Of a stretch of 64,000 bases of DNA, positions 1 to 6,202 are shown in pieces. Each line of letters begins with the position of its first letter. Position 1 is the stretch's first letter. The position numbers were made by a program, and so were the translations under genes. The stretch is from Metapseudomonas otitidis (GTDB taxonomy: Bacteria; Pseudomonadota; Gammaproteobacteria; Pseudomonadales; Pseudomonadaceae). The DNA lies in NCBI RefSeq assembly GCF_900111835.1, contig NZ_FOJP01000020.1:62001-126000 (forward strand), given 5' to 3'. A model generated the notes under the pieces. The model was not told the origin of the DNA. It made no database searches and saw only the letters and a program-made list of their open reading frames with translations.

Positions 1-75
1 GTCGGTGTACTCGCCTGCGGCCTGTCTTACGCGTAGCTGGTCCCGCCAATGGGCGAGCCATTGCGTGGTGTTCAT
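1..75 (-). CDS. Partial CDS, N-terminus only (unknown)
   Basis: The first 25 codons of a minus-strand gene run off the left edge of the window, beginning MNTTQWLAHWRDQLRVRQAA. An AAGGAG ribosome-binding site lies about 7 nt upstream of the ATG, which supports a real start. The gene follows the secreted protein gene at 120-1022 by 44 bp on the same strand, so it may be the last visible member of the rsr-rtcB transcription unit. Too little protein is visible to name a family. Confidence 0.6.
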   Translation of the reverse strand, partial: MNTTQWLAHWRDQLRVRQAAGEYTD

Positions 76-119
76 TGGATGCTCCTTGGACGGGGATGGT
101 CCATCCGTCTCCCGCCGGC

Positions 120-1022
120 TTACTGCGTCGGTGCGGGCGTGGTCGATAGCTGTGCCAGCGGCACGGTCTCCGGGCGCAGGGTCGCTGCGCACGCGTGCAG
201 GCGGGTGGTTTCCGCCTGGGCTTCGGCGTCGCTTTCCGCCACCTGTGCCAGGGCGTAGCGGGCCGCTGCCGGCGCGCCGGTATCGATGACCGCATAGGGT
301 GCCAGGCAGCCTTCCTGCTGGTCCCGGGCGGCCATGGCGCTGGGGTGGCGCTCGGCGACCACGGCGCGCAGGGCCGGCGAGGGCGCTGCCATCGCCTCGG
401 TGAAGGCCGTGCGGTCCGGGTGCCAGATCAGGCTGCGCGTCTCCAGGCGGTCCGCTGCGTTCAGCGCGGCGGCATGCTCGTGCACCAGCAGTACCGGGCT
501 GTCGCCCGTGGGGGCCAGCACCCAGCTCTGGTTCGGCCCCGGGGCTTCGTCGTGGGACCAGGCCAGGTGCGGGCCCTGGGGCGTGGCGAGGTACAGGGCG
601 TGATGGCGCTTGGGGTGCTCGAAGCCGCCCATCTGGCTGACCAGCAACGCGGGTGTGCCATCCGCCAGCCGCAGCAGGCGAGCGGCCGCGCTGACCTGCC
701 CCTCTTCCTCGCCGGTTATCCACACCCTGGGCGCCGCGCCAGCCCCCAGGGGCGTGCCGGCGCCGTACAGGGGATCGGGCGCTGCCTGGCTGGCTGGAGC
801 CGCTGTCGCTGCCCAGTGCAGAGCCACCGTGGTGCCGTGTGGGCGGCCGTCTTTCAACAGGCGCAGCTCGAACGGGCAGGGCGCGGTGGTGCAGGCGGGC
901 AGTGACAGCTCGTAGGCCGTCGTGGCGTCCAGGGGGAGGGCGTCCAGCACCTGGCGCTCCTGGGCGGCGAGGCCGCTGGCCAGGCCCAGGAGCAGCAGGC
1001 CGGTGAGGGGTTTGAAGTCCAT
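120..1022 (-). CDS. Secreted hypothetical protein (300 aa)
   Basis: Not recognised as any family. It starts with a clear Sec signal peptide (MDFKPLTGLLLLGLASGLA, then AQE), so the mature protein should be periplasmic or outer-membrane associated. The body is rich in Ala, Pro and Thr and has four visible Cys: a close pair (ACTTAPC) near residue 45 and two singletons towards the C-terminus, so disulphides are possible. A GGAGAAC ribosome-binding site precedes the ATG by about 7 nt. It lies 29 bp after the RlaP-type nucleotidyltransferase gene on the same strand. Whether an exported protein belongs functionally to an RNA-repair operon is unclear; it may simply be read through. Confidence 0.75.
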   Translation of the reverse strand: MDFKPLTGLLLLGLASGLAAQERQVLDALPLDATTAYELSLPACTTAPCPFELRLLKDGRPHGTTVALHWAATAAPASQAAPDPLYGAGTPLGAGAAPRVWITGEEEGQVSAAARLLRLADGTPALLVSQMGGFEHPKRHHALYLATPQGPHLAWSHDEAPGPNQSWVLAPTGDSPVLLVHEHAAALNAADRLETRSLIWHPDRTAFTEAMAAPSPALRAVVAERHPSAMAARDQQEGCLAPYAVIDTGAPAAARYALAQVAESDAEAQAETTRLHACAATLRPETVPLAQLSTTPAPTQ

Positions 1023-1051
1023 TTCAGCTGTTCTCCATTGATGCGATGGCC

Positions 1052-1849
1052 TCAGGTGGCGTGGGTGTGCACGCAGTGACGCATGAATTCATCCAGCAGG
1101 GCGTCGTCCCCCTGGCCGCGCGGCAGTTGCGGAGCTTCGCCGGCGCGGGCCAGTTGGGCCTCGATGAAGGCGTGCAGCACCTCGCGGCGCGGGCCGTGGG
1201 TGGCTTCGGTGGCGGCACGCTTGAGCTGCAGCAGCTCGTCGATCTCCGCCAGCAGCGCCGGGTCGTCCAGGGTCACCAGCAGGTCCTCGAAGGGCATCGG
1301 CGGGCGGCCACGGCCTTGGTCGAGCCAGCGTACCGCCAACAGCGGGCGCAGGACGTAGAGGTACTTCTTGAAACGCACCTCTTCGCCTTGCAGGTAGCCG
1401 CGGAAGTTCTTCTTGGCCATGGACAGGTAGTGATGGCGCACGGCCCGGGGCGACCAGAAGGCTTCGGCCAGTTCGCGCAGGCGCGCGGTGGCGGCGTCGT
1501 CCTGGCGGTAGACCAGGGGCGAGTCGAGCCACTCCAGCAGCGTGGGGTTGGAGTTGCGCAGCAGGCGCAGGGCCTTGCGCAGTTCCCAGCCGCTCACATC
1601 CAGCTCGTCGTCCAGCGGGCGCTCGATCACGTCGCGCGGCTCGCGTACCTGCAGGTACCAGTCGGGCTGCTCGACGTAGACGAAGCGCACATCGTAGTCG
1701 CTGTCGCTGGAGGCGAAGCCCCAGGCGCGGCTTCCGGATTCGCAGGCGTAGAGCACGGTGACGTTGCGCTCGCGCTCGACCCGTTGCAGTTCCTCCAGCA
1801 CCCGCTCGCGCATGGCGGCGGGGAGGGGATGGCGGTGGTCGCTGGTCAT
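1052..1849 (-). CDS. RlaP/YcgL-type predicted nucleotidyltransferase
   Basis: A 265-residue protein with the polymerase-beta nucleotidyltransferase signature: GSRAWGFASSDSDYDVRF around residues 38-55. The GS motif is followed by a D-x-D pair expected to bind the metal ions. The family (PF10127, COG3541) is known for association with RNA ligases and RtcB in RNA-repair operons and probably adds nucleotides to RNA ends. Here it lies two genes downstream of rtcB, 21 bp after the 192-aa unknown gene. That neighbourhood suggests end processing or templated-independent repair before or after ligation by RtcB; the exact substrate is inference. The ribosome-binding site (AGGGAAT) is modest. Confidence 0.85.
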   Translation of the reverse strand: MTSDHRHPLPAAMRERVLEELQRVERERNVTVLYACESGSRAWGFASSDSDYDVRFVYVEQPDWYLQVREPRDVIERPLDDELDVSGWELRKALRLLRNSNPTLLEWLDSPLVYRQDDAATARLRELAEAFWSPRAVRHHYLSMAKKNFRGYLQGEEVRFKKYLYVLRPLLAVRWLDQGRGRPPMPFEDLLVTLDDPALLAEIDELLQLKRAATEATHGPRREVLHAFIEAQLARAGEAPQLPRGQGDDALLDEFMRHCVHTHAT

Positions 1850-1870
1850 TGCGTTTATTCCCTTACTGCT

Positions 1871-2449
1871 TCAGTCGGTGGTGCTGGCGGCCAGCGCGCT
1901 GAGTGTTCGTCGTCTTGGGTTGTACAGGGTGAGGCACCAGATGCCCCACCATTCCTTGCCGTCATCGAAGTAGCGGCTCCAGGTGCTGCGCTGGGGCTCG
2001 TGGTCGGCATTGCCGACCCAGTCCAGCACCTGCATCCCCTCATCGGCGTGCAGGCGCAGGGCCTCACGCCATTCGCGGAAGTCCGCCACCTGCAGCGTGC
2101 TGCCATGGGGCGGGTCGATCAGGGCCCGGTACAGCGGCCCGTCGTCACGGGCCAGTTCCTCTATACGAGCGATGTCCAGGGCTTGTGGGCGGGCCTGCGT
2201 CAGGTCGGGGCGTATGTCCAAAGGCTGGTAGGCGGCGTACTGCGGGTGCTGTTCCACCAGCTTGCAGTGCCATTCCTGAGCGCGTGCATGAATGTCTTCG
2301 AACAGCACCCGCAGCGCATCGCGGTGCTCAGCCTCGCCGGGGCGGGCGGTGGCATCCAGGCTCAGTACAACGAAATCGAAGACGCTGCCGGCTTCGTCGA
2401 GTCGGGCCCGCAATTCGGTGACCCGGCGGTTTTCCAGTTTCTGCAGCAT
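1871..2449 (-). CDS. Uncharacterised protein in the rtcB operon (192 aa)
   Basis: I do not recognise a family. The protein is soluble (no signal peptide or membrane segment), acidic and aromatic-rich towards its C-terminus (a WGIWCLTLYNPRR stretch). It is preceded by a GAGGGAG ribosome-binding site and begins 54 bp after the rtcB stop codon on the same strand. The RlaP nucleotidyltransferase gene follows after 21 bp. The position, sandwiched between an RNA ligase and a nucleotidyltransferase, makes it a candidate accessory factor of RNA repair, but nothing in the sequence itself shows an activity. Confidence 0.8.
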   Translation of the reverse strand: MLQKLENRRVTELRARLDEAGSVFDFVVLSLDATARPGEAEHRDALRVLFEDIHARAQEWHCKLVEQHPQYAAYQPLDIRPDLTQARPQALDIARIEELARDDGPLYRALIDPPHGSTLQVADFREWREALRLHADEGMQVLDWVGNADHEPQRSTWSRYFDDGKEWWGIWCLTLYNPRRRTLSALAASTTD

Positions 2450-2503
2450 CAGCCGCTCTCCCTCAGGGTCGAAAGGCGTTGGCGGGGCAACGCCGATCGT
2501 TTT

Positions 2504-3727
2504 TCATCCTTTTACGCACACGACCTGACGCAGGGTATGCACCACTTCCACCAGCTCGCGCTGGGCGTGCATCACGGCGTCGATATCCTTGTAGGCCATG
2601 GGGATCTCGTCGATCACGTCCTCGTCCTTGCGGCATTCCACATGGGCGGTGGCGCGAATCTGGTCGTCCACGGTGAACAGTTTCTTCGCCTTGGTACGGC
2701 TCATGGTGCGGCCGGCGCCGTGGCTGCAGGAGCAGAACGCCTCCTCGTTACCCAGGCCGCGCACGATGAAGCTGCGCGCGCCCATGGAGCCCGGGATGAT
2801 GCCCAGCTGGCCCTTCTGCGCCGATACCGCGCCCTTGCGGGTCACCAGGACTTCCTGGCCGAAGTGCTGTTCCTTCTGCACGTAGTTGTGGTGGCAGTTC
2901 ACCGCTTCCAGGTTGGCCTCGAAGGGTTTCTTGATCACCGTACGCGCCGCCGCGATCACGGCGTGCATCATCATCGCGCGGTTCTGCTTGGCGAAGTCCT
3001 GGGCCCAGCCCACGGCCTCCACGTAGTCGTCGAAGTGCTGGCTGCCTTCTTCGAAGTAGGCCAGGTCGCGGTCCGGCAGGTTGGCGATGTGCTGGCGCAT
3101 ATCGGCCTGGGCCAGTTCGATGAACAGGCTGCCGATGGCGTTACCCACACCGCGCGATCCGCTGTGGAGCATGAACCAGACGCGCTGGGCCTCGTCCAGG
3201 CAGACCTCGATGAAGTGGTTGCCGGTTCCCAGGGTTCCCAGGTGCTTGCGGTTGTTGGTCTTCTCCAGGCGCGGGTACTTGTCGGTGATCACCTTGAAGC
3301 GCCCGGCCAGGGCCGACCAGGCGTGGTCCGCCAGCTCCGGCACGTCTTCCCAGGCGCCCTTGTCTCGACCACCGCGGGACACGCTGCGCCCATGGGGCAC
3401 GGCCTTCTCGATGGCGCTACGCAGGCCGGCCAGGTTGTCCGGCAGGTCGGAGGCGGTCAGCGAGGTGCGCGCGGCGATCATTCCGCAACCGATGTCCACA
3501 CCCACGGCGGCCGGGATGATGGCGCCGACGGTGGGGATCACGCTGCCGATGGTCGACCCCTTGCCCAGGTGCACGTCCGGCATCACGGCCAGGTGCTTGA
3601 AGATGAAGGGCATCTTCGCGGTGTTGATCAGTTGCTTGCGCGCGTCGTCCTCCACCGGTACGCCCTGGGTCCAGAGCTTGATCGGCTTGCCGTTGGCGAC
3701 TTCCAGCAGGTTGTAGTGCTTTTCCAT
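2504..3727 (-). CDS. rtcB: RNA-splicing/repair ligase RtcB
   Basis: Joins RNA ends carrying 2',3'-cyclic phosphate or 3'-phosphate to 5'-OH ends through a GMP-histidine intermediate. It has 407 residues from MEKHYNLLEV, against 408 in E. coli. Metal-binding and catalytic signatures are present: VDIGCGM with Cys81, GTGNHFIEV, MLHSGSRGVGN, and SHGAGR, whose His is the guanylated nucleophile in the family. The start at 3727 has an AAGGAAGG ribosome-binding site; an upstream in-frame ATG at 3775 would run into the last Y-RNA unit and is rejected. It is the first coding gene after five tandem Y-RNA-like units, in an operon headed by rsr and presumably activated by RtcR and sigma54. Confidence 0.97.
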   Translation of the reverse strand: MEKHYNLLEVANGKPIKLWTQGVPVEDDARKQLINTAKMPFIFKHLAVMPDVHLGKGSTIGSVIPTVGAIIPAAVGVDIGCGMIAARTSLTASDLPDNLAGLRSAIEKAVPHGRSVSRGGRDKGAWEDVPELADHAWSALAGRFKVITDKYPRLEKTNNRKHLGTLGTGNHFIEVCLDEAQRVWFMLHSGSRGVGNAIGSLFIELAQADMRQHIANLPDRDLAYFEEGSQHFDDYVEAVGWAQDFAKQNRAMMMHAVIAAARTVIKKPFEANLEAVNCHHNYVQKEQHFGQEVLVTRKGAVSAQKGQLGIIPGSMGARSFIVRGLGNEEAFCSCSHGAGRTMSRTKAKKLFTVDDQIRATAHVECRKDEDVIDEIPMAYKDIDAVMHAQRELVEVVHTLRQVVCVKG

Positions 3728-3749
3728 GGTTCCTTCTTTCCTTTCAAAA

Positions 3750-3866
3750 CGGCGACAAGTCGGGTGAAACGGCATCGCGCTCTATCCGATTGAGCTACGG
3801 CCCCGGAGAGCCGGCGGGAGTCGAACCCGCAACCACGACGTCCTGTAGTTCCACCGGCATTCGCCG
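3750..3866 (-). ncRNA. Y-RNA-like unit 5 (YrlA type, tRNA-mimic)
   Basis: Minus-strand unit of about 117 nt just upstream of rtcB. An outer stem CGGCGA/TCGCCG closes it. An internal loop ATGCC / CGACTTG follows, then an inner GGTG(G)/(T)CACC stem. Inside lies a tRNA-like module in permuted order: T arm (GCGGG, loop TTCGACT, CCCGC), an acceptor-like stem CGGCTC/GGGCCG closed by a TCCG tetraloop of UNCG type, then a D arm (TAGCTC...GAGC with the GG dinucleotide in the loop). No anticodon arm exists; the Y stem occupies its place. This matches the published description of bacterial YrlA RNAs that bind Rsr. Ends are inferred from base pairing only. Confidence 0.8.
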
Positions 3867-3900
3867 GGCAAATTCGGTTGGCCGCCTGGACGGCCGGGGT

Positions 3901-4005
3901 GCAGCGACAAGGGATGTGGACATGAATTGCTCTACCCGCTGAGCTACCCGTTGCCGGGGCGGGGCTCGAACCCGCGACACATGTAATGCCCGTTGCATTC
4001 GCTGC
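3901..4005 (-). ncRNA. Y-RNA-like unit 4 (YrlA type, tRNA-mimic)
   Basis: Minus-strand unit of about 105 nt. The outer stem is GCAGCGA/TCGCTGC (7 bp). A GGG/CCC inner stem may extend with ATGTG/CACAT around a CATTAC bulge. The tRNA-like module has a T arm (GCGGG, TTCGAGC, CCCGC), an acceptor-like hairpin CCCG-GCAA-CGGG with a GNRA tetraloop, and a near-canonical D arm (TAGCTCAGCGGGTAGAGC). The conserved CGAATGC start and the TTG-TCG end match the neighbouring units. It is probably a Ro60/Rsr ligand processed from the rsr-rtcB transcript. Confidence 0.8.
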
Positions 4006-4033
4006 CGACCCTTGCGGGCCGTGGTGAAACAGG

Positions 4034-4164
4034 TGCGACGACAAAAGGTGGTGAAACGTTTTCGTGTTCTACCGTTGAACTACGGCCCCGCAGTATTGGA
4101 GCCGACGGGATTCGAACCCGCATCTCGACCGTTGGAGGGTGTAGTTCCACCGGCATTCGTCGCA
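4034..4164 (-). ncRNA. Y-RNA-like unit 3 (YrlA type, tRNA-mimic)
   Basis: Minus-strand unit of about 131 nt and the clearest Y-RNA fold of the five. Outer stem TGCGACGA/TCGTCGCA (8 bp), internal loop ATGCC/TTTTG, inner stem GGTGG (4151-4147) pairing with CCACC (4051-4047). Inside are a T arm (GCGGG, TTCGAAT, CCCGT), a 7-bp acceptor-like stem CGGCTCC/GGGGCCG closed by an 8-nt loop, and a D arm (TAGTTC...GAAC with GG in the loop). The order T arm, acceptor, D arm is circularly permuted relative to tRNA. Confidence 0.82.
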
Positions 4165-4175
4165 AAACTCAAGGT

Positions 4176-4263
4176 GGCACGACAAGGGAAGGTGACTGTT
4201 CCGCGTTGCCGCGGGCCGGAATCGAACCGGCTCAACCGATGTACAGCCACCTGTATTCGTGCC
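4176..4263 (-). ncRNA. Y-RNA-like unit 2 (T arm but no D arm)
   Basis: Minus-strand unit of about 88 nt. Outer stem GGCACGA/TCGTGCC (7 bp), internal loop ATACA / TTCCCTTG, inner stem GGTGGC/GTCACC (one G-U). It contains a T arm (GCCGG, TTCGATT, CCGGC) followed directly by a CCGCG-GCAA-CGCGG hairpin with a GNRA tetraloop. The D arm seen in units 3-5 is absent, so the tRNA mimic is reduced to the T/acceptor half. It lies 8 nt after unit 1 and 11 nt before unit 3 in transcript order. Confidence 0.72.
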
Positions 4264-4270
4264 GCGCGCT

Positions 4271-4327
4271 ACGGTGACAAGGGTGTGCAGGGACATCGGT
4301 GATGGAGTCCCGGCAGCATTCGCCGTC
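4271..4327 (-). ncRNA. Y-RNA-like unit 1 (no tRNA module)
   Basis: Shortest unit, about 57 nt. It keeps the CGAATGC start and the CCCTTGTC end of the other units. Its outer stem is imperfect (ACGG/CCGT plus GA/TC around a mismatch) and its inner stem is GGGAC/GTCCC with a 12-nt loop. It lacks both T and D arms, so it resembles a minimal Y-RNA stem. It is the first unit after rsr in the transcript. Confidence is lower because the pairing is weaker and no tRNA-like signature supports it. Confidence 0.5.
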
Positions 4328-4346
4328 TCGCGCTTCAACGCATTGC

Positions 4347-4370
4347 GGGCCCCACCCCATTGCGGGGCCC
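4347..4370 (-). other. GC-rich hairpin between rsr and the Y RNAs
   Basis: On the minus strand, 17 nt after the rsr stop codon, GGGCCCC and GGGGCCC form a 7-bp stem around a 10-nt loop. There is no following T run, so it does not look like an intrinsic terminator. It could mark an RNA-processing point, protect the 3' end of the rsr message, or attenuate transcription into the Y RNAs. The sequence also contains an imperfect direct repeat (GGGCCC...GCAATG twice). Confidence 0.5.
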
Positions 4371-4387
4371 TTGATTACTCCGTATCG

Positions 4388-5938
4388 CTACAGCTCGGTC
4401 GCCTCGATCAGCTCGACCCAGTGCCGCGCGCCGTATTCGCCACTGGCGAACTGGGCGATCACATCGAATACCGCATCGCCGAAACCGCCGACGTTGAGGA
4501 TGTCCTGCTGCTCCTGCGCCTGGGTGGTGCCGTAGGGCTGGATGTCGATGCAGACCATCTTCGCCTTCGGGTTCAGCCGCTTCAGCTGCTGCCACTGGAG
4601 CATGGTTTCGGTGGCGCCGCGCCGCTTGGCGTCGATCCAGGATTCGTTGTCCGAAACCAGGATCAGCGTGTCCACCTTGGCCTTCTCCTTCACCAACTGC
4701 GCCAGCGGTGCCGAGCAGTTGGTGCCACCGCCGCCGATCGAGGCCAGCTTCTGCGCGTTGCTCATCACGCTGTCACGCGGGTTGAGGCGCACGTCCACCA
4801 CCTGGTTCTCGAACGGCATCACCCGCGCCGCCGGCTGCTTGCGCAGCACCGCCGCCGCCATCAGGGCCGCCACGTCGATGCAGCGCACCGTGCTGGTGGC
4901 GCCCTGGCGGTAGCCGGTGGCCGGGCTCTGCATGGAGCCGGATACGTCCGGGCACACCACCACGTTGCCGCTCAGCGCCGGCACGTTGGCCAGCGACAGT
5001 TCCAGGGCGTCCTGCAGCGCCTCGCGCACCGGTCCCGGTACGTCGTTGCCGGCCATCGTGTAGGCGGTCAGCAACTGGTACGGGTAGACCCGTGACTTGG
5101 CCACCGCTTCCCGGTCCGCCAGCCGCGCGGCAACCGTATAGGCCGCGCCGGGCAACTGGAACACACCGTGGCGCGCCAGGGTGTTGAGGTTCATCCGCAG
5201 GGCCTGCCAGCCCATGCGCTGTGCCTGTTCCAGCCATTGCGCGGCGCTCAGCTGACGGTCACCCAGCAACTGGAAGGGCACGTCCGGCAGCTCGTCGCTG
5301 GCGCCGCTGCGGAAGGCCAGCAGGGCGCGGGTCAGCGGCGGCAGCGCGTCGGCATCCGCCGGCTTGCCGAGTACCCAGGCGAAGAAGGCTTCACGCCAGG
5401 CTTCGCTCGGTTTCGGGTGGACCATCTTCAGCACGTCCGCCAGGGACGGCTGGTTGCCGATCGCGGCCTGCAGCAGCTGGCGCTCGCTGGCGGTGTTCAG
5501 CCACGCCTGCACCAGGCGCTTGGGCTGCGTACCGAGCGATTTGCGACCGGTCACGCCGCTGCGCAGGATCTGCACCACGTTGCGCAGCATCTTGCCGTTG
5601 TCCACCACCTGGCCGAAAACCGCCGGCAGCAGGGAGGAACGTTGCGCCGCCAGGGCGGCTACCAGCAGGGCCGGCATGTCCTTCATGTGGCCGGCACGGC
5701 GGGCATACACGGCGGTCTTGGCCACGAAGGCCGCGTCCAGCTGGGCCACCAGGGCCAGCACCTCGGCCAGTTGCTCGGGGGCGTCGGCGTAGAAGGTCTG
5801 GTTCAGGCAACCGGTCATCGCCAGCTGGGCCAGCTTGTGCTTCGGTTGCAGGGCGTAGGCACCGGCCTTGCTGCGGTTGTACGTATCCACCTGCGGCAGG
5901 CTGGCTGCCTGGGTGTTGAAGAGGGCGGTGTTGGCCAT
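4388..5938 (-). CDS. rsr: Rsr, bacterial Ro60-type TROVE/vWA protein
   Basis: A 516-residue orthologue of the Ro60 autoantigen, a ring-shaped RNA-binding protein that holds Y RNAs on its surface and misfolded RNA ends in its channel. The N-terminal two thirds form the TROVE domain of helical repeats. The C-terminal third is a von Willebrand A-like domain with a MIDAS motif (CPDVSGSMQSP, near residue 330). In Salmonella and Deinococcus such proteins work with Y RNAs in RNA decay and quality control. Here it heads the operon, is preceded by a near-consensus sigma54 promoter, and is followed by five Y-RNA-like units and rtcB, which strongly supports the call. Confidence 0.95.
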   Translation of the reverse strand: MANTALFNTQAASLPQVDTYNRSKAGAYALQPKHKLAQLAMTGCLNQTFYADAPEQLAEVLALVAQLDAAFVAKTAVYARRAGHMKDMPALLVAALAAQRSSLLPAVFGQVVDNGKMLRNVVQILRSGVTGRKSLGTQPKRLVQAWLNTASERQLLQAAIGNQPSLADVLKMVHPKPSEAWREAFFAWVLGKPADADALPPLTRALLAFRSGASDELPDVPFQLLGDRQLSAAQWLEQAQRMGWQALRMNLNTLARHGVFQLPGAAYTVAARLADREAVAKSRVYPYQLLTAYTMAGNDVPGPVREALQDALELSLANVPALSGNVVVCPDVSGSMQSPATGYRQGATSTVRCIDVAALMAAAVLRKQPAARVMPFENQVVDVRLNPRDSVMSNAQKLASIGGGGTNCSAPLAQLVKEKAKVDTLILVSDNESWIDAKRRGATETMLQWQQLKRLNPKAKMVCIDIQPYGTTQAQEQQDILNVGGFGDAVFDVIAQFASGEYGARHWVELIEATEL

Positions 5939-5979
5939 CGTGGCGTCTCGCTCTGTTGTCCTTTCGTTGACAGGGATAT

Positions 5980-5996
5980 AGCGAGGCGCGTGCCAA
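5980..5996 (-). promoter_or_regulatory. Sigma54 (-24/-12) promoter of the rsr-rtcB operon
   Basis: On the minus strand TTGGCACGCGCCTCGCT matches the sigma54 consensus YTGGCACGrNNNTTGCW at nearly every fixed position, with the invariant GG and GC correctly spaced. It is about 42 bp upstream of the rsr start codon, placing transcription initiation near 5969. RtcR, encoded divergently, is a sigma54 activator known to control rtc operons, which fits. Confidence 0.85.
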
Positions 5997-6001
5997 CTTC
6001 G

Positions 6002-6081
6002 TTTTCGTGCCGAAAATATTTTTCAACTGATTGATATTTAAGGGTTTTATTTTTATTCGAGATTTTCGGGTGCAGAATCTC
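6002..6081. promoter_or_regulatory. Candidate RtcR binding region (two inverted repeats)
   Basis: In the AT-rich 260-bp divergent intergenic region two inverted repeats stand out: TTTTCG-TGC-CGAAAA at 6002-6016, immediately upstream of the sigma54 promoter, and GAGATT/AATCTC with an 11-nt spacer at 6059-6081. The second lies at a position typical of activator sites for sigma54 promoters. Which one, if either, binds RtcR cannot be told from sequence. The rest of the region up to 6190 shows no gene. Confidence 0.4.
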
Positions 6082-6202
6082 AAGTCGACTGCTGCATGGT
6101 TTTCCTATTCATGGATATACGGAATTATCTTTTTAGATAAACTGCCGCTCTTTCAATCGTCTTCGAGTCGCCAGCGGCAAGTGCCGTGGCGGAGGAATGA
6201 AC

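Noticed and set aside
1046-3793. A 915-codon plus-strand frame over rtcB and its neighbours
   Set aside because: Antisense to RtcB and RlaP, which have clear motifs; composition is typical of a shadow frame.
3780-4260. Four ordinary tRNA genes on the minus strand (several GGTTCGA T-loops and TAGCTC D arms)
   Set aside because: T and D arms occur in permuted order around a closed acceptor stem, with no anticodon arm. The outer stems fit Y-RNA-like units instead.
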